64,000 nucleotides of DNA, from the NCBI RefSeq assembly GCF_012328925.1, contig NZ_JAAXLS010000034.1, positions 1-64,000 of the forward strand, given 5' to 3'. This document shows, in pieces, positions 25,250-33,481 of the stretch; within the stretch, counting starts at the first letter, position 1, and each line of letters opens with the position of its first letter. The notes beneath the pieces were generated by a model. That model saw only the letters and a list, made by a program, of their open reading frames with translations, did no database searches and was not told the origin of the DNA. Source of the stretch: Amycolatopsis acididurans (lineage in GTDB: Bacteria; Actinomycetota; Actinomycetes; Mycobacteriales; Pseudonocardiaceae). The translations under genes and the position numbers were made by a program.

Positions 25250-27040
25250 GTCGGTTGGTGGGACGGTGTGTATCTAGGAGTTCGGTCTGGTCAGCGGCTG
25301 GGTGGGGTGAGTTTGTAGATCCTGGGCGGGGTGTCGATCTGGAGAGCGTGGAGGAGATCGTGTTGGTGTTTGGTGATCTCGGTGCGCTGTTGGAAGGTGC
25401 CGGCGGGGCCTGTGAAGGTGCCGAGGGTGATCTTGTCGAGATCGTGGCGGAGGGTGGGCCAGGTGTGTCCGGTGGTGGTCTCGGCGATCCTGGCCAGGAG
25501 TAGGGCAAGCCAGCAGAGCAGGACGTGAGCGCGGATGCGGTCTTCGCGGCGGTGGAAGACGGGCCGCAGGTCGATGACTTGTTTCATGTCTCGCCAGCCG
25601 CGTTCGACCTCGAGAAGTTGCTTGTAGCCCAGGGCGATGTCCTCGGCGGTCATCTTGGGATCAGACGTGCGCAGTAGGTACTTGCCGTCCAGGTTCTCCT
25701 CGGTCTTGATCCTCGCGGCGTCGATGCGCAGCAGCCCGCCGGGAGTGGTGCGCAGGTAGCGGTTCAGGCCGGGCTTGGTGGAGATCACCCCGCGTAGTTC
25801 GGCCCGTTTGGTCGCGCTCAGTGCGTCGGTGCCGTCGATCAGTTCGGTGAGTTGGGTGACCAGTCGGCCTCGGGTTTTCGCGTCGCGTGTCGCGGCTTCG
25901 GGGTTGAAGCAGATGACGAACCGCTCGTCCTCGCGGATGCGGACTTCCTTGACCCGCAGGTTGTCGCGGACCTCTTGATAGCGGCCTTGGCGGGCCAACG
26001 CCGCAGTGGCCTCGGCCGATCCGGAGCGGAGCTTCTCGCCGATGATGTAGTGGTGATCGCCCTTGCGTAGGTGTAGGCGGTTCTGTTCGGAGGCGAAGCC
26101 GCGGTCGGCGACCCACACGATCTTGGACAGGGTCCAGTCGCGCATGTCGTCCTTGACCTGCCGGATCAACGCCGAGTCGCCTGTGTGGCCGGGCCAGGAC
26201 CAGACCCGGACCGGGATGCCGGTGCGGGCGACGGCCATGCCGATCACGACTTGGGGCAGGTCGTCGCGGTGGTCCTTGGACTTGCCGAACGACCGGAACC
26301 CCTTGCGCTTGTGTTCGTCGGTCGCCTTCTCTTCGGCCACGACCTCGCCTCGTTCGTTTCGAGGAAGGGCCTCATCAGCCTCTTCGGTCTCGAAGTAGGT
26401 GCTGGTGGTATCGAAGAACAGCAGGTCCACCTCAAGATTCAGCAGGTTGGCGACCTGACCGAACACCGCTTCCTCGAGCTTGGCGGAGATCTCGATCAGC
26501 CAGTCCATCGCCCGGTAACAGGCGTCGTCGCTGGTGGAGGCAAGCCCGTCGATATGGACGTCGTTGTTCACCCAGCGGGAGGCCGCGAGCTTCGAGGACG
26601 GGGCCAGGGCACGGTTGGCGACCAGCGCGAACAGCACCCGCTCCGCGTTCGGGTCGAGTCGGCGGCCCTTGAGCAGGCGTTTCATCGTCTTGCCTATCTC
26701 CAGCCGTTGCCAGAGCGCGTCCAGCACCCAGGTGCCGCCCAACGGCCGGGACTCGGTGAACGCCAGCCCCTCCGCAGTGGCGGCCAGGACAGCGTCGGGG
26801 TCCAGGAACCGGGTGACCGACGCGATCAGACGTCCCAGCGCCTCCCGGTTCGCGGCGTCCTCACGACCGAAGTTGTAGACGACCTGCACCTTCGACCGCT
26901 TCAACGCGGGATCCCACACGTTGTGCGCCAACTGCAGGTAGCGGACTTCGGTGCCATCCTTGTTCCGCCGAGGCGTCGACCGCAGGTACATGGACTAGAC
27001 GATAGCCCCTTAAGCCATGCACATCCACGAAATCACCGAC
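25250..27040 (-). mobile_element. IS1634-family insertion sequence (approximate ends)
   Basis: About 1.8 kb around one transposase gene. Candidate imperfect terminal repeats start with GTCGGT at 25250 and end with ACCGAC at 27040. An 11-bp direct repeat, GTGTATCTAGG, is found at 25268-25278 and 27045-27055; it could be part of the ends or a target footprint, so the boundaries are uncertain by about 30 bases. Confidence 0.75.
25291..26991 (-). CDS. IS1634-family transposase
   Basis: A 566-aa DDE transposase of the IS4/IS5-related IS1634 group. The N-terminus (YLRSTPRRNKDGTEVRYLQL, then AHNVWDPALKRSKVQV) is typical of the family; FFDTTSTYFE supplies the first Asp, KIVWVADRGFAS the second, and EVERGWRDMKQVIDLRPVFH the conserved Y-(2)-R-(3)-E-(6)-K-like C-terminal box. 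The length is normal and no stop interrupts it, so it may be active. It lies between the defence-like island and the serine recombinase module. Confidence 0.9.
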   Translation of the reverse strand: MYLRSTPRRNKDGTEVRYLQLAHNVWDPALKRSKVQVVYNFGREDAANREALGRLIASVTRFLDPDAVLAATAEGLAFTESRPLGGTWVLDALWQRLEIGKTMKRLLKGRRLDPNAERVLFALVANRALAPSSKLAASRWVNNDVHIDGLASTSDDACYRAMDWLIEISAKLEEAVFGQVANLLNLEVDLLFFDTTSTYFETEEADEALPRNERGEVVAEEKATDEHKRKGFRSFGKSKDHRDDLPQVVIGMAVARTGIPVRVWSWPGHTGDSALIRQVKDDMRDWTLSKIVWVADRGFASEQNRLHLRKGDHHYIIGEKLRSGSAEATAALARQGRYQEVRDNLRVKEVRIREDERFVICFNPEAATRDAKTRGRLVTQLTELIDGTDALSATKRAELRGVISTKPGLNRYLRTTPGGLLRIDAARIKTEENLDGKYLLRTSDPKMTAEDIALGYKQLLEVERGWRDMKQVIDLRPVFHRREDRIRAHVLLCWLALLLARIAETTTGHTWPTLRHDLDKITLGTFTGPAGTFQQRTEITKHQHDLLHALQIDTPPRIYKLTPPSR

Positions 27041-27149
27041 AAGCGTGTATCTAGGCGGAACCGTGTTTCACACCATGTTCCAGACCACTGACCAGCAGAT
27101 CCAACCCCAGCCGTAACCCAGAACCGCGATTAGCTGCGGAACCCGGGCG

Positions 27150-27974
27150 TCACGCGGCCAAGGTTGCGTCAGCGTTCTGGAACTCGTGCGTCCGCTGCTC
27201 GTCTCCTCGATCGCGAGCACCATTCGCTTCGAACTCTGCACGAACGATCTTGACGAGTCGTCGAGCTGAGGTGGCACCAATCCCCAGCCGAACACGGAGC
27301 GCGTCAGCAGATATTGGCCTTTGGTGAGTCGCCCGGTGAGCGGTGTCCTCCTGCCGCGCCTGTTCCAGGAGGACCTCCCACGGACGGCCGCGGGGCGCCC
27401 GCTGATCGAGTTTCGACGGCTTCGCATGCCTACGATCACCCCCAGATCGCCCCGGATCGGCCACCGACTCCTTGGCTTCGACGCTTATTGCCTCGGCGCC
27501 GGTGACGCTGTCGCCATCGGCGACAGTCTTGGCGGGATAGGTAGTGCCGATCGCCTGCAAGAAGCCTGGCCCAACCTCCGCCCAGCCGATCAAGAGAAGA
27601 GGTCCGACGGCATCGAACGCGGCCTTGCCGTACTCGCCGGCGACGAGTGGGTCCGCAACGTTCAATGCCAGGGTGACCACGCTGGCGAAAATCAGGAGCC
27701 GGCGAGCTGGTCGCAACACCTCGTCGGAGGCACCGGCAAGTGCGAGGTGCCGGGTGCCGAGCAGAAGTCCCAGGATCGAGAGGTCTACTGCCGGAGCGAC
27801 GAGTGGCGCCACCCAGACCGGCACCCCCAACCGAAGGGCGAGGTTGAGAACGTTGCCAAACCCGAAGAGGAAGGTGAGGCCGACGACAACGCCCATGATC
27901 ACTGTGACGGCTCGAACGACGGTAGCGCCGTCCGAAGCTGATCGAGCTGACAAACTAACTGCGGGCTTGGTCAT
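27150..27974 (-). CDS. DUF2637-like membrane protein (SpdA/SpdB-like)
   Basis: A 274-aa protein with about four predicted membrane helices in its first half (AVTVIMGVVVGLTFLFGF, VWVAPLVAPAVDLSILGLLLG, LLIFASVVTLALNVA, FDAVGPLLLIGWAEVGPGFL). A hydrophilic C-terminal part ends in a helix-turn-helix-like segment (ISADALRVRLGIGATSARRL). This matches DUF2637 proteins of actinomycete integrative plasmids, which are thought to help plasmid spread. Its start overlaps the stop of the serine recombinase gene upstream (ATGA at 27971-27974), so both belong to one mobile module. Confidence 0.72.
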   Translation of the reverse strand: MTKPAVSLSARSASDGATVVRAVTVIMGVVVGLTFLFGFGNVLNLALRLGVPVWVAPLVAPAVDLSILGLLLGTRHLALAGASDEVLRPARRLLIFASVVTLALNVADPLVAGEYGKAAFDAVGPLLLIGWAEVGPGFLQAIGTTYPAKTVADGDSVTGAEAISVEAKESVADPGRSGGDRRHAKPSKLDQRAPRGRPWEVLLEQARQEDTAHRATHQRPISADALRVRLGIGATSARRLVKIVRAEFEANGARDRGDEQRTHEFQNADATLAA

Positions 27975-30019
27975 CGAGGGTCACCTGCTTCGACGCGCGG
28001 GCGCCCGTGGGTGTCTCGGGTGGGGATGCCGCGTTCGCGCAGTTTGTTCAGCACGGTGGTGTGGTTGACGCCGAAGTGTTCGCCGACTCGCGCCAGCGAC
28101 CAGCCGAGCTTGTAGAGGTGGATGGCGTCGTCGACCTGCTCAGGCGAGAGACCCCGGCGGCGCATCGGCACGCCGTGCCGATGGAGGATGTTGCTGACCG
28201 TCCGCCGCTCGATGCCGAACCGGTCACCGAGCTCGTACACCGTCGCACCCGCCTGGTAGCCCGCGATCAACTCCTCGACTTGCTCAGAACGGAGTTGCCG
28301 GGCCCGCCGGGGCCGGTCGCGCGTGATCGACGACGGCTCGGGGATATCGAGGCTGGGAAGCTTCTCGCGGAGCTCTTCCAGCGCCCTGACCTGGTCTTTT
28401 ATGTTCGAGTAAGGTCCCCTAACCTCCACCAAATTAGTCATTGTGCGAACCGCTCCTTTCGAGGCCGTTTCCGCTGGTGAGGCGGGAACGGCCTCTTCGT
28501 TGTTCCGGGGCTGGGGGATGCGGAAGACCGGGACCAGCCTGTCTGGTCCGGTGATCTTGACCGTCGGTACCAGGGCCTCGATGAGGGCCTTGCGTTGGTT
28601 CGCGGTGCCGTCGGTGATGATCTCGTTGATGTGGTCGGCGACCCCGGTCAGCGTGGTGATGTCGGGGGCAGTGGGCTGCTCGTCGATGGCGGCGGCAAGT
28701 TCCACGCGACGGGCACGGAGCTGTTTGGTCTGCTCCCGTAGGGCGGGGAGTCGGTCGGCGACCATTTCCTCGTCGAGGGTGCCGCGCTCGAACGCGGAGA
28801 GGTAGCGGTCGATCGCGGCGTTGACCTTGTTCAGCTCGGTGTCGACCGCGGCGAGTTCCGCGTGGCGGTCTGCGTGGCCTGCTTCGTGTTCCTGCTGGGC
28901 CGTGCTGATCGCGTCGGTGATCAGGGCGTGTTGGTCGCGGTAGAAGTGTCCGAGCGCGTGGAGCACGGCGGCGTCGACGGCATCGGCGTTGAGCCGCTTG
29001 GCGTCGCACTTGCTGGAGTCGTAGCGGGCGCGGGTGAAGCAGGTGTAGTAGCGGTATGTCTTGCTCCGGCCGGTGGCGCGGGTGCCGAGCATGGCTTTGC
29101 CGCACTGCGGGCAGTGCATGCGCCCGGTGAGCATGTAGTCGTAACCGGAGGCGGCGCGGTGGGAGTGGTCTTCGCCGCGTTCGGCGAGGATGCGTTCGGC
29201 GTGCTCGAAGGTTTCGCTGTCGACTAGCGGGGCGTGGCAGTCTTCGACGGTGATGTCGCGGAAGGTCAGTTCGCCGACGTAGATGCGGTTGGCTAGCACC
29301 CGTAGGACTTGGTAGGCGGACCAGGTGCCGCCGTTGGTGGTGCGGTGTCCGCGTTCGTTGAGCAGGGTGGCGATGGCACTGGAGCCGAGCCGGTCGCGGG
29401 TGTAGCTGCGGAAAATGAGTCTGACCACTGTGGCTTCGTCGGCATGAGGGACGAGGCGGTGGGTTCCGTGGTCGACGGTGTAGCCGAAGGGACGGCGTCC
29501 TCCCTTCCACAAACCCTTGGCGGCCTTGCGTTCCATGCCAGCGATGACGCGCTCGATGATGCTGTCGCGCTCGAACTGGGCGAACATGCCCAGCATCTGC
29601 ACCAGCATCCGGCCCATCGGGGTGGAGGTGTCAAACGGCTCTGTGGCTGACCGGAACACGACTCCGAGCTGGTCCAGCTCGTCGAGCAATGTGACCGTGT
29701 CGCGCAGGTTCCGGGAGAACCGGTCGACTCGATAGACCAGCAGCACATCGATGAGGCCCGTGCGGGCCGCCTGCAGCGCGCGTTGCAGGCCGGGGCGCTT
29801 CGTGGTGCTGCCGGAGGCATCGTCGGAGAATCGTAGTGCGACCTGCCATCCGGGCTGGGAGCCGATGTAGGAGTCCAGCCGTTCGTGTTGCACTTCGATG
29901 GAGTACGGCTGGTTCTCGTCGTCGGTGGAGCGCCGGGTGTAGATGCCGACTCGGATGGTGTCGAGGTCGTCGAGGCTGGCGGCCTTCTTCGTGCGTTGTG
30001 CAGTGGCGGATCGCGCCAT
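27971..30019 (-). CDS. Large serine recombinase with C-terminal tandem HTH
   Basis: About 682 aa. The resolvase domain starts at IRVGIYTRRSTDD with catalytic Ser31, followed by VYRVDRFSRN and the long E-helix. The recombinase domain contains GGRRPFGYTVD and GTWSAYQVLRVL. A zinc ribbon (MHCPQCGKAM ... CFTRARY...KC) and coiled coil come next, as in phiC31-type integrases. An extra about 130 residues at the C-terminus hold two helix-turn-helix units (TVYELGDRFGIERRTVSNIL and SLARVGEHFGVNHTTVLNKL). ATG 30019 has AAGGGAG upstream; 30145 would add 42 unlikely residues. It performs attP x attB integration of an element; its attachment site was not found. Confidence 0.92.
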   Translation of the reverse strand: MARSATAQRTKKAASLDDLDTIRVGIYTRRSTDDENQPYSIEVQHERLDSYIGSQPGWQVALRFSDDASGSTTKRPGLQRALQAARTGLIDVLLVYRVDRFSRNLRDTVTLLDELDQLGVVFRSATEPFDTSTPMGRMLVQMLGMFAQFERDSIIERVIAGMERKAAKGLWKGGRRPFGYTVDHGTHRLVPHADEATVVRLIFRSYTRDRLGSSAIATLLNERGHRTTNGGTWSAYQVLRVLANRIYVGELTFRDITVEDCHAPLVDSETFEHAERILAERGEDHSHRAASGYDYMLTGRMHCPQCGKAMLGTRATGRSKTYRYYTCFTRARYDSSKCDAKRLNADAVDAAVLHALGHFYRDQHALITDAISTAQQEHEAGHADRHAELAAVDTELNKVNAAIDRYLSAFERGTLDEEMVADRLPALREQTKQLRARRVELAAAIDEQPTAPDITTLTGVADHINEIITDGTANQRKALIEALVPTVKITGPDRLVPVFRIPQPRNNEEAVPASPAETASKGAVRTMTNLVEVRGPYSNIKDQVRALEELREKLPSLDIPEPSSITRDRPRRARQLRSEQVEELIAGYQAGATVYELGDRFGIERRTVSNILHRHGVPMRRRGLSPEQVDDAIHLYKLGWSLARVGEHFGVNHTTVLNKLRERGIPTRDTHGRPRVEAGDPR

Positions 30020-30122
30020 CGGCAAGACTCCCTTGCTGGACTGCGATGTGTGGCGTTCCTGAACCGCCGAGGCCAGACAACTCTGGCCTCGGCGGTTCCT
30101 ACCGACGCTGCGTGCTCTCACG

Positions 30123-30359
30123 TCACGCAGCCTCATCGGCTTCATCCGGACTTTGCTGCTGTGCGTGTTTCCATTGGTTGATCAGCTCGGCCAGCGCGGT
30201 GACGGCGAGCCGGTACTGCTCGTCGGTCATCGGCGTGGTCTCGATGTGATCGATGTGAACCGTAACGCCGGCGCTGGCGGCATCGCGGGTGAACGGGACC
30301 ACAGTGTTCGGCTGCTGGTCGGCGCCGTCGTGGTCGACGTGGGGTTGGTCAGCGCACAT
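30123..30359 (-). CDS. Small recombinase-associated acidic protein
   Basis: A 78-aa protein. ATG 30359 has GGAGGTG six bases upstream, decisive over the longer frame from 30467. The C-terminal half (MTDEQYRLAVTALAELINQWK) is a short amphipathic helix. It sits about 100 bases before the serine recombinase on the same strand, in an arrangement common for such recombinases; a role as accessory factor is possible but unproven. Confidence 0.6.
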   Translation of the reverse strand: MCADQPHVDHDGADQQPNTVVPFTRDAASAGVTVHIDHIETTPMTDEQYRLAVTALAELINQWKHAQQQSPDEADEAA

Positions 30360-30794
30360 GAGCGCACCTCCGAGCCCGCGAGCCCGCTGGTGAGCGGGAG
30401 GTCGCGGGTGCTGGTCGGCGGGCTTGGGCAACCGTCGACGCAGCGGACACGACCCCAGCCGGGGCACCCGCGTCCCTTACCGCGTGGGCTTGATCGGGTC
30501 GCGGGCACGCGCCATGACGCGCGCTGTGGTGGCTGGGGGTGTCGGCGCGGGCGATCGGTGGGCTTCGACTCCCCGACTGCACTGGGGCACCCGTCGGGGC
30601 CAGCGATCCACCGACCGACTGGACCTCGGTGTCCCGGCTCAGCTGATGCGGGGACGGTCGACGCGGGGTCCAGGTTCAGAAGCTGAGGATCGTGATCCTT
30701 CGGCGAAGGTCAGATCAGTGACGTCGATTTGCTCACGGGTCACCACCTTTCGCCATGTGCTGGATGGATTCGATGTGGAGGAGGCGGCCTCGGG
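30360..30794 (-). other. Gap with one possible 34-codon ORF
   Basis: No sizeable gene. A leftward 34-codon frame from GTG 30743 to 30639 begins MTREQIDVTDLTFAEGS and follows a GCGAAAGGTGG stretch, but the spacing to the GTG is poor. The same GGCGAAAGG-GGTG leader recurs before the methyltransferase start at 31853, which suggests shared translation or regulatory signals. Low confidence. Confidence 0.25.
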
Positions 30795-31853
30795 TCAGGC
30801 CGCCTCGGGCCGGTCGATGTCGGCGGACTGGCTGTCGGCCAGTCGGCGCAGGGCGATGTCGTGATAGTCGCGACGCAGGTCTATGCCTTGGTAGAAGCGC
30901 CCCAGATGGCGGGCGGCGAGCCCAGTCGTGCCGGCGCCGGAAAACGGGTCGAGGACGCGACCGTTCTCGGGGCAGCCGGCAGCAATGCATCGCCAGGGAA
31001 GGTCGATGGGAAATGGGGCGCAATGCGCGTCAGGCAATGGCCGGGTGGACATCGACCAAACGTCACCGGGGTTCTTTCCGCGGGCCAGTGGACGCCACGG
31101 GGATTTGATCGTGTACGGCTTGTTGCCCCCGCGATGGCTTTTGCGATGGGCAGGGCGTTCCTGCGAGAGAGGTTCGAGCACGTGGCTGACATCCACGTGG
31201 TAATCCGGCTGCTTGACCAAGAGGAAGACCATCTCATAACGCGAGGAGAATCGGTCCGCTGCGGGGTCGGGAATACTGTTGGGCTTGTGCCAGACAATCG
31301 CGTTCCGAATAATCCACCCTCGCTTTTGTAGATGGAGAGCGACGCGCCACGGAATACCCATCAAGCTCTTGTGGCGAACCACCTGATCGGATTCCTCGGG
31401 GCCTATTCTTCGGGTGCTTCCCGTGCCATTGTTGTGATAACTGTAGCCATCCCGGAGATTAAGCCAGAATGTTCCTTCCGGGGTGAGGAGTCGCGCTATT
31501 TCCGCGCTTGCCTCACCGAGCTTGTGAACGTATTCGTCGATCGTTAGCTCAAGGCCGTATTGTTTGTCTCGTGAAATCGACCCGCACCGTCGGCAGTGTT
31601 TCTCGGCGCGGGCGCGGTGACCGCCGATCCCAGTTTTCTTCACCGATCGCCGCTGATGCGGTGTCGTGCCGAGAGTGTGTCGGCACCGCGGGTTTCCGCC
31701 GACCCATTCCGCGGTCCCGTAATCACGCAGACCCCACTGGGGCGGTGAAGTCACCACACAGTCCACGGACGCGGTAGGTAGCGTTGCCATCACTTCCAAC
31801 GCGTCGCCCAGGTGCAATTCCGTGCTCTCGTCACGGTAGTGGAGGCTGTTCAT
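30795..31853 (-). CDS. Orphan beta-class DNA methyltransferase (N4-C or N6-A)
   Basis: About 352 aa from ATG 31853. TSPPQWGLRDYG (residues 35-46) is catalytic motif IV and comes before the SAM motif DPFSGAGTTGLA near residue 310, the order of beta-class enzymes that make N4-methylcytosine or N6-methyladenine. A CRRCGSISRD stretch in the middle may bind zinc. No restriction endonuclease is adjacent, so it is an orphan or solitary modification enzyme on a mobile module. An alternative start is ATG 31895. The recognition sequence cannot be predicted. Confidence 0.88.
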   Translation of the reverse strand: MNSLHYRDESTELHLGDALEVMATLPTASVDCVVTSPPQWGLRDYGTAEWVGGNPRCRHTLGTTPHQRRSVKKTGIGGHRARAEKHCRRCGSISRDKQYGLELTIDEYVHKLGEASAEIARLLTPEGTFWLNLRDGYSYHNNGTGSTRRIGPEESDQVVRHKSLMGIPWRVALHLQKRGWIIRNAIVWHKPNSIPDPAADRFSSRYEMVFLLVKQPDYHVDVSHVLEPLSQERPAHRKSHRGGNKPYTIKSPWRPLARGKNPGDVWSMSTRPLPDAHCAPFPIDLPWRCIAAGCPENGRVLDPFSGAGTTGLAARHLGRFYQGIDLRRDYHDIALRRLADSQSADIDRPEAA

Positions 31854-32008
31854 TCGCCACCGCCTTTCGCCGCGTGGGGCGCCGTTATTCGACATCTGGT
31901 GAGTTCGTTGGTGTGTCTTGAGATTTGGTGTTGGGTGGCATGCCCTGGAGCTGGGGTTCTGCGCTTGATCGGGTGATCTTGGCCGGTGGTGAGTCAATTT
32001 CGGGATTC

Positions 32009-33142
32009 ATGAGCCGATCTCCCTGGAGTCGAGCGAATTGGCATGGTGGTGAAGGGAAGGGGCGCGGGTTGGCGCTGGCGGTGGTGCGGGATCTGAACGA
32101 GGCGCGGTCCCCGGCGAGCGAGGAGGAGCTGGCGGATTTTGAGACCGACGTGCTGGCCGGATTGGTGCTGGCACGGTCCTCGGCTGGGTTGGCTGATGGC
32201 ACGATCCGCAAGGAAGTGGGGCAGTTGGAGCAGATCCGGTCGTGGTTCGGTCGGCCGTTGTGGGAGATGCAGTCGGCGGACGCCGATAACTACTTCGGGC
32301 GCGTGCTGCGCACCTCGCCCAGCGGGACGCGCCATGCTCGGGCGCAGGCGTTGGAGGTGTATTTCACGTTCCTGGAGCTGCGTTTCCAGGCGGAGCTGCA
32401 CCGGATGACTGGCAGGGTTGTGAGTTGCCCGCTGGATGAGATGAATCGTCCGCGTGGGCGTAAGGACGCCAAGCTGCGGATCCCGCCGAGTGAGGGTCAG
32501 GTCAAGGCGATGTTCACGGGGTGGGCTGGCGAGTTGGCGACGTGCCGGAAGTTCGCGCCCACGGCGCGCAACTATGCGGCGGCGCGGTTGATGTCCGAGG
32601 TGGGGCTTCGCGTCAACGAGCTTCGTCACCTCGATCTCGCTGACGTGAAGTGGGATCTGGGCCGGTTCGGCAAGCTGCATGTGCGGATTGGGAAGGGGGC
32701 GCGTGGATCGGGGCCGCGGGAGCGGATGGTGCCGCTGATCAATGACGCCGGTCGGACGTTGCGCTGGTATATCGAGGATGTCTGGGGCCAGTTCGAGGGC
32801 GATCACACCCGGCCCGGTGCGCCGCTTTTTCCTTCCGAACGTAAAGCCCGTGACGGGTCGTGCGCACGGGTCGGTGCCGATCCGCTGCGCACGGGGCTGG
32901 CGGAGGCTGCTGCCGCGTTTCTGCCGGACTGGTCCGACACGCTGACTCCCCATGTGTTGCGTCACTTCTGCGCGTCCCAGCTGTATCTGCATGGGATGGA
33001 CCTGGTGGCGATCCAGGAGACGCTTGGGCACGCGTGGATTGCGACAACGATGAAATATGTGCACGTGCACCGAAGTCGGATCGAGGACGCCTGGGCTGAG
33101 GGACAGCGTCGCGCGGCGCAACGGCTGAGGGGGCTGGTCTGA
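32009..33142 (+). CDS. Tyrosine site-specific recombinase (first of a recombinase trio)
   Basis: About 377 aa with an N-terminal SAM-like core-binding domain and a C-terminal catalytic domain. All key residues are visible: Arg201 in EVGLRVNELR, His315 and Arg318 in HVLRHFC, His341 in LGHAW and nucleophile Tyr350 in MKYVHVH. ATG 32009 is the most natural start, but the frame is open to TTG 31925. Its stop is directly followed by the ATG of the HTH gene, so the next two genes are coupled. The layout resembles Tn554-type or recombinase-in-trio modules. Confidence 0.88.
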   Translation: MSRSPWSRANWHGGEGKGRGLALAVVRDLNEARSPASEEELADFETDVLAGLVLARSSAGLADGTIRKEVGQLEQIRSWFGRPLWEMQSADADNYFGRVLRTSPSGTRHARAQALEVYFTFLELRFQAELHRMTGRVVSCPLDEMNRPRGRKDAKLRIPPSEGQVKAMFTGWAGELATCRKFAPTARNYAAARLMSEVGLRVNELRHLDLADVKWDLGRFGKLHVRIGKGARGSGPRERMVPLINDAGRTLRWYIEDVWGQFEGDHTRPGAPLFPSERKARDGSCARVGADPLRTGLAEAAAAFLPDWSDTLTPHVLRHFCASQLYLHGMDLVAIQETLGHAWIATTMKYVHVHRSRIEDAWAEGQRRAAQRLRGLV

Positions 33143-33463
33143 ATGCGGTGGAATCTGCGGTTGGCTGCCGCGCAGCGCGGCATCTGGAAAGCCTCCGACC
33201 TGCAGCGCAGCCTGGCCGAGCACGGGCTGGTGATCTCGGCGGGCAAGATGTCCGGTCTGTGGTCGGGGCAGCCCGCGTCGATCAAACTCACCGACCTGGA
33301 CGTGATCTGCGTGGTGCTGGGCTGCCAGGTGAGCGAGTTGCTTGTTCCTGAGCCGGAGTCGGTGACGCGCGTCGATGATGAGCAATCCGAGCAGGCCGCG
33401 GTGGCCTCGGTGACCGCGGTGGTGCCGCGGCGCCGGGACGGCCGTTCGCTGCCGCCGGCCTGA
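33143..33463 (+). CDS. XRE-like helix-turn-helix protein
   Basis: A 106-aa protein. RLAAAQRGIWKASDLQRSLA, SAGKMSGLWSGQPASIKLTD and LDVICVVLGCQVSELL fit the five-helix Cro/C1-type DNA-binding fold. The tail is Pro/Arg-rich. It starts exactly at the stop of the tyrosine recombinase and lies 18 bases before the second recombinase, so it likely represses or directs this recombinase operon. Confidence 0.8.
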   Translation: MRWNLRLAAAQRGIWKASDLQRSLAEHGLVISAGKMSGLWSGQPASIKLTDLDVICVVLGCQVSELLVPEPESVTRVDDEQSEQAAVASVTAVVPRRRDGRSLPPA

Positions 33464-33481
33464 TCGAGCACGAGCCCGCGT

